In this document: piece by piece, positions 1 through 7,917 of the stretch | How the letters are laid out: each line of letters opens with the position of its first letter | Numbering within the stretch: the stretch's first letter is position 1 | The notes under the pieces: model-generated | Databases searched by the model: none | Seen by the model: only the letters and a program-made list of their open reading frames with translations | What the model was told of the DNA's origin: nothing | Origin: Aphelocoma coerulescens | Taxonomy: Eukaryota > Chordata > Aves > Passeriformes > Corvidae | Direction of reading: 5' to 3' | DNA length: 64,000 nt | NCBI RefSeq assembly: GCF_041296385.1 | Contig: NC_091019.1 | Location: 7,897,264-7,961,263 of the forward strand | Program-made: the position numbers and the translations under genes

Positions 1-319
1 TGTGCGAGAAGTAGACGACTGTTCGACTCTGGCAGAATGAAAGCGCGACAAGGGTACTTAAGAGGGTGAACGACGGCGCAGAGCACCGGGCTCGTGCATG
101 CAGCATATAAGCTGAGAGAGCAGGGTAGCTGCCACTCGCCTACCTGCCGTATTCACATTAGCTTTGGGAAGGAGAAAGCTCAGCGACAGCTACTTTTAGC
201 TGTGCTGCTACCTATTCCTCTTCCAGCCCTCCGCTGAAACAATATCGCTGAACTTTAGGCTTCGAGATTCAGAAAACACAGTGGTCAATGGGGCGGAGAA
301 GGGAAGTGCAGAGTGCAGC
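1..319 (+). repeat. Right end of a monomer B from the preceding unit
   Basis: The stretch continues monomer B across the chosen unit boundary: it matches 9055-9373, and the paralogous part of monomer A starts at 7602. It holds a TATA-like CATATAAG at 114-121 and a pyrimidine tract ending in CCAG at 226. No credible coding region is present. Confidence 0.85.
205..226 (+). promoter_or_regulatory. Splice-acceptor-like pyrimidine tract
   Basis: A run of pyrimidines broken by few purines ends in TTCCAG at 221-226. The paralogous place in monomer A ends in the same TTCCAG at 7821, so the motif is kept between monomers that otherwise differ. This fits a 3' splice site of a noncoding transcript but is not proof; no matched donor was established. 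Confidence 0.2.
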
Positions 320-1078
320 ATGGGGTGGCTTTACGTGAAGCAAGGGGAAGGCGCAGCCCAGCATTGGCTTTTTCTTATAGTTCTTTTCTTCAGGAGAGTA
401 GCTTGCAACCAAGATAGCTTGCAACCGAGCTGTGAGAGCCCACAATGGGATGGCATGTCTGTCAGAGAAGTAAGCTAGAGTGCTGCAGACTGCTGTGCAC
501 AGTTTTAATGCTGCTGTAAGGTTTTTTTGAAACGTCTTCTGCCCTGACTTTCCCATCTCTGTGAGCTCTAGCTGCTTGAACCTGGGCACACCGAAGTTGT
601 GTGGAAGTGATTGCACTGCGAGTATCAAGTGTTCCAGAGAAGAAGGAAAGTCAACAAATGCTTTCTCTCCTGGCACATCTCTCAGTCCGAACTGCGGCTG
701 GAAAAGCTGCACTGCAAGGGTGAACTTACCCACTTTGACAGAATGTGATGATGCTCTATATATATATTTGCGAAGGAAAATGCTGGTCACTGGTATGTTT
801 TGCTTAGTTTACAGATTTTAGAGGGACTATGAAGGCCAACGCCTTGTTCTAGCATTTGTTCCCTGCGTGCAGAAGCAGCTGCTGGATGTTTGGAAGGGGT
901 TTGGGATCCGCGAGAGGTGGAGAGATGGTACATAGAGCTTGAAGGAAAGTGCATAGCTCCAGGACCTTTGATGCAGTTCAATGGGTGCGAGTTACATGTT
1001 GAGCATTTTCATGATGGCACAGAAAAGGTTCTGAAAGAAAGAGGCCATGCTGGAACTGCCTTTACTTTTGCCGCTTAG
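320..1078 (+). repeat. Monomer C: diverged, shortened third copy of the A/B monomer
   Basis: Positions 320-470 align readily to the start of monomer A (6454-6590): shared CTTTACGTGA, CAGCCCAGCA and AGCTG-GAGAG blocks. Further weak blocks follow in the same order, and near 930-1020 there is a copy of the GGAAAGTGCATAG block seen at 7530. The copy is about half as long as A, so internal parts are missing. CpG is much lower than in A and B, as expected for older decayed copies. The 173-residue minus-strand frame at 269-790 has no recognisable domain and I do not call it a gene. Confidence 0.6.
757..767 (+). promoter_or_regulatory. TATA-like A/T run, variable between units
   Basis: Units 1 and 2 have an alternating TATATATATA here. 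In units 3-7 the T at 761 is A, giving TATAAATATA, which fits the TATA-box consensus better. No other promoter element was identified, so function is doubtful. Confidence 0.15.
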
Positions 1079-2039
1079 AAACTGCACAGCCAACAATGAA
1101 AAGATTCCTCTTGCTTCCCCGCTATGCATGGGAACACATTCTTTTACGTCTCCAAGAGGCAGACTGCACAGCGGAGTTCTTCCACCAACTGCTCCCACAC
1201 GACTGGGGCCGTGCCAATGAAGCACTTGGCTTTTTCCTGGGCACTGTCAGCACTCATCGCAACAACCACACGATGGCACTGACGACTTGCCAAAGAAGGA
1301 AACGCACCTTTCGCTGCTCAAAACCACCCCAAGGGCAGAGGCAAGTTAGAAACGTCCCTGCACTCAAATCAACGGTGTCAGAACAAAAAGTTTTCCTGAA
1401 TCTTCCCCTTCCAAGAGCAGACTCTTTTTTGCACCACACTCCAAGAGCCAGACAAACCTCTTTGCCCAAACAAATCTTTTCTCTCTGGCAGAGTCCACCT
1501 ACCAACTTGAAACCATCTGGCAAAAACAGAGCTCACAACAGTGCCAGCTGAGAAAGCTCTTGCTGCCTACAACTTCAACTGCACCCCTCAAACTAGCAGC
1601 GCACACGCTGCCCTCAGCACTTTCCTTCTCAGCTCTAGGTACCATCCTAAGCCTTCCCTCTCCCAGAGTCAGGATCCAAAGACAACAGCACCAGGGACTG
1701 CTCACACACTAAAGGCACCAGGAAAAAAGGGTCACAAGCTTGGCCTTTGCATTCCTGCTGAAAGCTCAACAGCTCTAACCCAGAGAACTGTCTGTTGGGA
1801 AAAGCCTTTAAAATCCCTAAGAGCACCTCATGAGCGCATCCAAACCTGCTTTCCTTGCCAAAGAGAGCAACTACAAGCCTATCTCCAAAGAAACAGCATC
1901 CCCTCCTCCAAAATACAACATATCCAGGGACTGATACACCTCTAGTATTGAATATGTCCAACAATTGCCCCTACACAGAAGGGGCCAGGAGAGAAATATC
2001 TCACTGGGCTATTCCTCCCCATGGTACCTTAACATCTGC
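1079..2039. other. Unrecognised gene-free segment
   Basis: About 960 bp of CpG-poor, C/A-rich sequence on the plus strand, with several open frames on both strands (for example 1541-1945 plus, 1647-1964 minus, 1855-2289 plus). These are low-complexity, overlap each other on opposite strands, and show no domain, signal peptide or catalytic motif. In unit 1 a G at 1130 opens a longer plus frame (1096-1551) that is closed in all other units, which argues against coding. The origin is unknown; an old transposon or ordinary intergenic DNA captured in the unit are both possible. Confidence 0.5.
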
Positions 2040-3200
2040 TCCACCAACACTGGCTCTATGTCCTTACCTTCCCAAGGAAAGGCACTGCAAGTCCCTTGGC
2101 CTTGCCTTGCCTTCAGTGCCTTGCCTAGTTTTTCCTAAGCTACCCTTGCTTTGCTTCCTTTGCCTACGTCTCGCACTACCTACAACTTGCTGGCTTTGCC
2201 CTGCCTACCACTCTTTACCTTGCCTTCCATGCAGGCAAGGCACTGCAAACCAAGTGCAGGCAATTGCAGGCAAGTCAAGCAAGAGGTAGGCAAGGCCAGA
2301 GCAGTGAGGGGGAAATAAATGGAGTGGTAGGCAAGAGAAGGCCCAGAAGTTAGAGGCAAGGCTTGCCTCTAGGAGGAAGGAAAGTCCACTGATGGGTAGG
2401 CCAGGCAGAAACAAGAAGGGCTCGGCAAGCCAAGGCCCTGGAGGAAAGCAGTAGGCAGGTCAAGGGTGTGGCACGGGCATGCAAGGGAATGCAAGGCTAC
2501 GGAGGGCTAGCAGGGCAAGGCAAGGAAACTGTTGCGTTGCCAAGGCGAGGCAAGGCAGGTGAGAAGTACATTCAAGGACTTCTGGTACACAAAAGTGGCT
2601 AGGCCCAACTGCTCTGTGTGGCCTTGATCCTGTGTGAGTCATCTCTAATCTGCACCTAAGAGACTTGAGCTACCTGCTTTCCTTTGTATGCAAAAGAACT
2701 CTCCTTCTGGTCCCGGAGCTCAAGGGCAAAATGTGAATTGCCCTTCCAAGATTCAAGACATGCAAAGATTGGTCCCAGACAAAGGCTGCCCGTATAGATG
2801 AGTGTGGCAACATGTGTCCTTGCCTGGTCTTCCTCTCATGTGATCCTGAAACACCGGAGATACTTGAGAGCCTTGAGATTCCTAGGAGGAGCAGAAAGGG
2901 CAGGGCAAGGCCCAGAAATGTCATTGAAAAGGGGTCTTGAATTCCAGGTGGGGGAGGGGTGAGCAAGGTAATGGAAGGCAAGGGGTTCAAGGGCAAGGCA
3001 AGGCAAGTGGTGGCTTGGCGAGGTGAGGCAAGGCAATGAGGGTCCTAGAAGGAAAAGAAAAGGTAAGGCCAAGACCTAGATGACTGTGAAAGGAAGTCAG
3101 GTGGGGGATGGGTGAGCAAGTCAATGCAAGGCAATGGAGAAAAGGCAGGTAGAGGGAAGGCTACAGAGGGGGCAGGAAGGAAATGCAAGGCATGGGGAAG
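2040..3200. repeat. Degenerate CCTTG / GGCAA minisatellite with a strand switch
   Basis: From about 2040 to 2226 the plus strand is rich in CCTTGCC-type words; from 2233 to about 3200 it is rich in the complement, GGCAAGG. The switch point is a perfect hairpin: CCTTGCCT at 2218-2225 pairs with AGGCAAGG at 2233-2240 across a 7-base loop. A second perfect inverted repeat lies at 2352-2370 (AGAGGCAAG, one base, CTTGCCTCT). Copy number of the 5-mer varies: unit 1 has one AAGGC fewer near 2541 than all other units. An AATAAA occurs at 2314-2319. The proline/leucine-rich minus-strand frames are by-products of the repeat. Confidence 0.85.
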
Positions 3201-3230
3201 CATGTGAGGAGTGGGTGCTGCCAGCCCGCT

Positions 3231-3400
3231 GGGACGGTGGGGGCAGGGCAGCTGAGAGTGGCATGGTAGGGATATGGAGGCGGGGGTTAGTGTGGGGGGG
3301 GGGGGGGTGTGCAGCAGAGTGCAGGGTAAGTGCAGGTGTGTGTGTGCATATACGGGGGTTTTTTTCCAGGTGCTGTGCCGGGGGGAGCCGTCCCACCTCC
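3231..3400 (+). repeat. G-rich tract with long G homopolymer
   Basis: Many G runs of three or more lie close together, ending in a 14-base G run at 3294-3307, a GTGTGTGTG stretch near 3336-3345 and a five-G run at 3354-3358. The spacing suits G-quadruplex formation on the plus strand. The G run is 14, 14, 13, 15, 15, 15 and 15 long in units 1 to 7. Frames crossing it shift between units, so the plus frame at 3134-3418 and the minus frames here are not coding. Confidence 0.7.
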
Positions 3401-3424
3401 AAGAAGGTGTGGGAGTGAAAGGAG

Positions 3425-3962
3425 TAAGATGGATGTGTCTTTACAAACAGACTGTGTGAATCCACTCTTAGACAAGGCTAGCATAGAGCAGTAACAGATA
3501 GGGAAGTAATAGAAGAAAGTATTAGTTTTAGAAACTGTTACTAATCAACAGAGACTGTTGCTCAGCCAAGGCCCTGTTAAATTCCTGAACCTAGAGCAAG
3601 GCAACAAAGGCTTAATAGAATTAGGAATAGTTTCTTCTTCCTCCTTTTCTATACCAAAAGGGGGGTGCATATTACATGGGGGCATAGAGTAGGCAATTCA
3701 GGAAGTCTTTACCTCCTGAGTACCTCAGCCAAAGGGGAAAAGGAAGAGGGTGCTATGGCTGGGAACTTAGCATAAAATGGGAGTAGTGTCCCACAATCAT
3801 TTGAGAGACTGCACAGGAAAAGCCCCATGGCCTCTCCCTGTAGTTGAAGAATGTTGTAGGATGCCTCTGTCTCCTCACTGGGGGGCTAATACTTGCGGCC
3901 ATTGTTTTAGGTTAAGTGGTTTTATGTGTCTTCATTTGCCACAGGTGGTGCAGAAGACAACA
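3425..3962 (+). repeat. Endogenous retrovirus LTR, upstream copy
   Basis: Positions 3418-3855 align along their whole length with the second LTR at 5736-6167, with roughly 85% identity by eye. It has a TATA-like CATAAAATGG at 3771-3780 and a U3-type region before it. After 3855 it continues about 100 bp further than the second LTR, which is truncated, and probably ends in CA near 3962 (an end near 3951 is also possible). The outer ends are approximate because no target-site duplication was found. No convincing primer-binding site follows. The 107 bp before env stands where gag and pol would be, so those genes are deleted. Confidence 0.75.
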
Positions 3963-4068
3963 TGAAAATTAGACTAGCTAACTAGATCACACAATTAAAA
4001 TATTTTCATTAATAATTCTACTTTTATATGGTCAGCTGAGTTTAGGCCAGGTGTGAGAGAATCAATTT
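3963..4068. other. A/T-rich junction between LTR and env, gag-pol missing
   Basis: About 100 bp of A/T-rich sequence takes the place of the leader, gag, protease, reverse transcriptase and integrase. I see none of the conserved pol motifs here or elsewhere in the unit. Confidence 0.6.
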
Positions 4069-5675
4069 GCAGCCTTAGGAGAAGAAGTAGCAAAAGTTTT
4101 TAACCTTAGCAATTGCTGGCTCTGTGGAGGGCCAGGAGGATCTGAAGAGTGGCCATGGTTGGCTAGCCCAGCTGAACCTAAATGGTGGGGTCCATACTAG
4201 GACGGGATTTGGGGCCAAAGAAGGAAGTTCACGGCCACTTCATTCTTCTCCAACAGGCACTTATTGCCTAAATAGGACAGAGGGGGTCTATGTAGGAAAA
4301 GACATGTATGAATTTACTTCCCCTCTGGGTTTAAACAATTGGGCTTGGACCCCCAGTTGCCCTCCTTACAATTGTTCCAAATATCAAGACAAATGCAATC
4401 AAATACCTGTTAAGCTCACTAATGGTAGCTGGGTAAAGTGTTCTTAACACACTTACCAAAAATATTTGGAAGCCTGTAAAGCAATGGGGAGGGACAAGGG
4501 GTTTTTTTGACCACCTATTTTTAAGATGTCCCCACGAAAATTCCACAAGTAGAACACATGTTGCTCATGATTATCAGTGGGAATGGCAACACCAGATTGG
4601 AACTCAAACCCTCTTAGTGAGTTCTGCTCCAAATCCAACCAAACAGCTTGCAGACGTAAATGTAGATGGGAACCCCATTTGGGAGCTTGGAAACGCAAAT
4701 ACTGTGACCCTTATGGTGGAGCAACTATTGGAGGACCGTTAGGCCCAGGAATCCCGCTGTATTTTGACCCACCAATTGATGACAAAAGGTAGAAAGGCCC
4801 CTTTGATAATGGAACACAGGCTTTGAAAGGACATTATTGCATTTGTGGCCAACATGCTTAGCTCAGGTTACCTCCAAACTGGTCAGGGATATGGTATGGG
4901 TATGGGGTATATTAGCCCGTTGTTCTTTTTGTTGCCACAAGTTCAGGGAAATCGCTTAGGAATCAAAATCTGTGATGATTTAATTAGAGAAAAGCAGTCA
5001 ACTGATGCAGCCCTGGCTGGAGGGAGCACCCCAAAATGGGGAAAAGATGAATGGCCACCAGAACCAGTTCCACAACAGGATGGACCAGCCACTTGGAATC
5101 CTAAGGAATTAATCCCAGATGCCTGGGAACCCATTTATCATTTGAATGGGATAATTAGGTTACAAGCTGTCTCGGAAATAATAACCAACCAAACAGCCAC
5201 AGCTCTTGACTTTCTTGCTGACCAACCCACTTAAACGAGGAAAGCGGTATTTCAACATTGGATGGTACTAGATTATCTGTTAGCAGAAGAAGGAGGAGTT
5301 TGTGGGAAATTAAATGACTCGAGCTGCTGTTTGCAAGCAGATGACAGCGGAAAAGTGGTCAAAAAAATAACAAAGGAAATAACGTCAGCTCATGGACCTG
5401 TCCAAATGTGGAAAGGATGGGAATGGGATATGTTTTCATGGTTAACTGGCCAGCTATGGGCTAAATGAATATGATTTCTCCTCTTACATGCTATAGCAAC
5501 TCTAATCTTTTTATCATGTGTGACACCTTGCTGAGTGCAGCTCTTTCAGCAGGTGGTCAAGGGGATGCCGGTAGCAGCCATGCCTACCTGATCCAGAAAT
5601 GTCTACAAAAGGATAGATGAGGATGTCACTGCAAATAATAGCAAAATCCAAGAAGACTCAAGAAGAAAAAATTAA
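4069..5675 (+). pseudogene. Retroviral env remnant (gamma-type surface and transmembrane subunits)
   Basis: Env normally makes a surface subunit and a membrane-anchored fusion subunit. Here the surface part shows CWLC at 4114-4125, the CXXC disulfide-isomerase motif of gamma-type envelopes, then several N-glycosylation sites (for example NRT, NCS, NGS and NQT) and cysteines up to about 4860. The fusion subunit follows: a heptad-type helix near 5150-5230, an immunosuppressive-like segment from 5262 and a cysteine motif with seven residues between the first Cys and the Cys-Cys pair, one more than the usual CX6CC. A tryptophan-rich stretch lies near 5405-5465, and a hydrophobic anchor and tail end at a TAA at 5673. 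The gene is dead: the frame changes once between about 4200 and 4240 and again near 4905, within a GGTATGGGTATGGGG repeat. Stops lie at 4198, 4445, 4508, 4550, 4568, 4790, 4859, 5232, 5466, 5472, 5532 and 5589. It differs from alpharetrovirus env in its motif layout. Confidence 0.88.
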
Positions 5676-5698
5676 ATCAATGGTAATTAAGGTTTGTA

Positions 5699-5742
5699 AA
5701 GAAAAAAAGAGGCAAAATAAAAAGAGGAGGGATTAAAAGGAA
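5699..5742 (+). other. Polypurine tract before the downstream LTR
   Basis: A nearly pure A/G run lies immediately 5' of the second LTR. In retroviruses this tract primes plus-strand DNA synthesis, and its place between env and the LTR supports the reading of 5743 as an LTR start. It also contains an AATAAA at 5716-5721. Confidence 0.65.
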
Positions 5743-6171
5743 TGAGACGAATGAGTCTTTACAAACAGACCATGTGAATCTGCCTGTAGACAAGGCTAGG
5801 AACTTATCGATAGTGAAGTAACAGAAGAAACTATTAGTTCTCTAGAACTGTTGGTAACCAACAGAGACTGTTGATTAATCAAGGCCCTGTTAAATTCCTG
5901 AACCTACAACAAGGCAACAAACACTTAACAGAATTAGGAATAGTTTCTTTTTCTTTCTTTTCAATACCAAAAGGGGGGTGCATATTAGAGGAGGGCATAG
6001 AGTAGGCACTTTGGGAAGTCTGTATCTCCTGAGTACCTCAGCCAGTGGGGAAAAGGAAGAGGGTGCTGGGGCCGGGAACTTGGCATAAAAAGGGAGCTGC
6101 ATCCTACATCTGTTTGAGAGACCCCATGGGAAAAGCCCCATGGACTCTCCCTGTAGTCGAAGAATGTTATA
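5743..6171 (+). repeat. Endogenous retrovirus LTR, downstream copy, 3' truncated
   Basis: The copy begins TGAGACGA after the polypurine tract and follows the upstream LTR to about 6167, after which similarity stops abruptly. The last 100 bp or so of the LTR, with the expected end of R and U5, are missing, so no LTR polyadenylation region remains. A TATA-like CATAAAAAGG is kept at 6084-6093. The break is joined directly to an inverted copy of monomer DNA at 6172. Confidence 0.78.
6084..6093 (+). promoter_or_regulatory. TATA-like box of the truncated LTR
   Basis: CATAAAAAGG sits at the same place as CATAAAATGG (3771-3780) in the upstream LTR. Initiation would be expected about 25-30 bp downstream, near 6115, and transcription would run straight into the foldback at 6172. 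The equivalent boxes in units 2-7 are at 15143, 24201, 33261, 42321, 51381 and 60441. Confidence 0.4.
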
Positions 6172-6608
6172 TCCTTCTCAGCGAGACGTACCGTCACATT
6201 TATGCACTCTCGCAGCTCCGTTGCCCACTTGCAGCAGCTGCTGCTACCGAAGCAAAAGGCTCCAGAAGTAAAAGCCACTGCTGGGCTGCACGTTCCCTCT
6301 GCCTCACGTAAAGCAGCAGAAACTGGCCGCTGCACTCTGTCCTTCCATTCTCTGCCGCACCTGCCACTGTCATCTCTGCGTCTCCAAGCATAAACCTGGG
6401 CACAAATGCTTTCCGGGGAAAGCTGGAAGAGAAATAGGTAGCAGCACAAGTAGCCAGTTTCTGCTGCTTTACGTGAGGCAGAGGGAACGTGCAGCCCAGC
6501 AGTGGCTTTTACTTCTGGAGCCTTTTGCTTCGGTAGCAGCAGCTGCTGCAAGTGGGCAACGGAGCTGCGAGAGTGCATAAATGTGACGGTACGTCTCGCT
6601 GAGAAGGA
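6172..6608. repeat. Foldback: 155-bp perfect inverted repeat with 127-bp spacer
   Basis: The arm 6172-6326 is the exact reverse complement of 6454-6608. The spacer 6327-6453 is not random: 6172-6454 as a whole is the reverse complement of 7790-8072, the region that crosses the A/B junction. So the left arm is an inverted piece of monomer array joined to the start of monomer A. RNA made across it would fold into a 155-bp duplex. The 296-residue minus-strand frame at 5985-6875 reads through both arms and the LTR; its middle is therefore a translation of a palindrome and I do not call it a gene. Confidence 0.93.
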
Positions 6609-7917
6609 AGCTGCCGAGCCGCAGCGTGTTGTGCTCAGTTTCGAGGCTCCTTGGAGGAGGGGGGTACTCGAAGAACGCCTTCTTTCTGGACGCGTCCTTC
6701 TGGGTGTGCTCAAGCTGCATGGAGTCGGCAGCACTGAAGGTTGAAGGACCTGTTTCTGGCCCGGTTGTGTGCTGGAGTGCAAGGGCTGCGCCTTCCTTTC
6801 TGAAGCAGCCAGAGCGTTCTCAGCTGAATCTGCTTGTGAAGCAGCTCTCGGCTGGACATTTGCAATTCGCTCCACTGGCTACATGAAGCCGGTGCCCAGC
6901 TGCTTCGTTCTTCGCCGCCTGTGCTCCGGGCAGAACGGAAGCCCAGCGAGGGCTTGGAGCTTTGCCGCTCTTCCGCGTGAACACTGCACGCAGCCACGGT
7001 GTGCCGTGCACGGCTTTTGCTCAGCTCGACGTGCAATCATTGTCTTGCTGTTTCCCAGAGTCGAAAGTGTCCGTGCAGCTCTCTCGCTCAGCGAAATGCG
7101 TCAGGAGAGAAGCACTTGCTGCATAAGCCTTTCGCCGGCCAAGACTTTCAGCACAGCACCACCACTCGGGCAAGGAGGAGGAGGAGGAGGAGAAAGGAAG
7201 ACCATCTTTGCGTCCTGGCCCGTTCTTCTGTGCGAGACGCCTCGCCGCGTCTTCGCTGCCTGCAAGGCTGTAAGGTTCGCGCTGGTACTTGGAAGTGAGA
7301 AGGCAGGTGCGGAGAGCACCGCGATCTGACGGCGCTGTGCAGGCTGTAAAGGAAGGACGGGCTGCCGCTGGAATGGGGTGCAAATGCGGGTTTCCACGCG
7401 TCGAGGGTGAGCTCTGGGTGAGCTTGTCGACCTAAAACTGTTCTCTGTGCCAGACGGAGCGGAGAACCTTTCCCTTTACATTTGGACGACAAGAAAGACC
7501 CAGTGTGCTGGTGTATGTCGCTGCGAGGGAAAGTGCATAGGCCAGGGCGTGTTCCGGCAGAAGCAGTCGGCTGGAGCATTTCGCTGCGGGCACAATGCTC
7601 TTGTGCGAGAAGTAGAGGACGCTTCGACTCCGGCAGAATGAAAGCGCGACCGTGGTACGGAGAGCGTAGGAATGAAGGCAGAGCCCCGAGCTGCTGTGCG
7701 CATCGCACAGGCTGCAAGGGGAAGCGTGGCCGTCACTCGCTTCTTTGCGGACTCACGTTAGCAGTTGAAACCAGGAAGTTCCACTTGCAGCTACTTGTGC
7801 TGCTACCTATTTCTCTTCCAGCTTTCCCCGGAAAGCATTTGTGCCCAGGTTTATGCTTGGAGACGCAGAGATGACAGTGGCAGGTGCGGCAGAGAATGGA
7901 AGGACAGAGTGCAGCGG
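6454..7917 (+). repeat. Monomer A, CpG-rich satellite-like repeat of 1464 bp
   Basis: This is a direct repeat of monomer B, offset by 1464 bp. The first 601 bp (6454-7054) are identical to 7918-8518; similarity then drops sharply at 7055 though it remains clear to the end. CpG is dense, for example eight CpG in 7201-7260. A (GGA)n tract lies at 7174-7192 and is absent from B. Several frames are open (plus 6769-7329, minus 7148-7717 and others), but they overlap on both strands, are rich in R, S, A and P as high-GC DNA gives, and show no domain. A pyrimidine tract ending TTCCAG at 7821 resembles a splice acceptor. The function is unknown. Confidence 0.85.

Noticed and set aside
269..790. 173-residue minus-strand frame in monomer C
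   Set aside because: No recognisable domain, no promoter or splice context, and it lies in a diverged satellite monomer.
1096..1551. 151-residue plus frame in unit 1
   Set aside because: It is closed in all other units by a single base (A for G at unit position 1130), so it is a chance opening.
2040..3200. CRISPR-like array of short repeats
   Set aside because: The words are 5-10 bp, overlapping and degenerate, without regular spacers; this is a minisatellite in a eukaryotic context.
3280..3310. Telomere-like repeat (GGTTAG next to a G run)
   Set aside because: Only a single GGTTAG is present, with no tandem hexamers.
3121..3484. Proline/histidine-rich minus frames and glycine-rich plus frames over the G run
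   Set aside because: The frames join or separate between units with the length of the G run; they are low-complexity by-products.
3950..3985. Primer-binding site after the upstream LTR
   Set aside because: A TGGTGCAG at 3947-3954 begins like one, but I could not match the following bases to the 3' end of a tRNA, and the LTR end is uncertain.
5985..6875. 296-residue minus-strand open frame, present in all seven units
   Set aside because: It reads through both foldback arms and antisense LTR sequence. Being open in all units means little because the units are almost identical. No domain or signal is visible.
6769..7717. Plus 186-residue and minus 189-residue frames in monomer A
   Set aside because: They overlap on opposite strands, are low-complexity and R/S/A/P-rich as expected from CpG-rich DNA, and are not kept in monomer B, where the paralogous frames are cut short.
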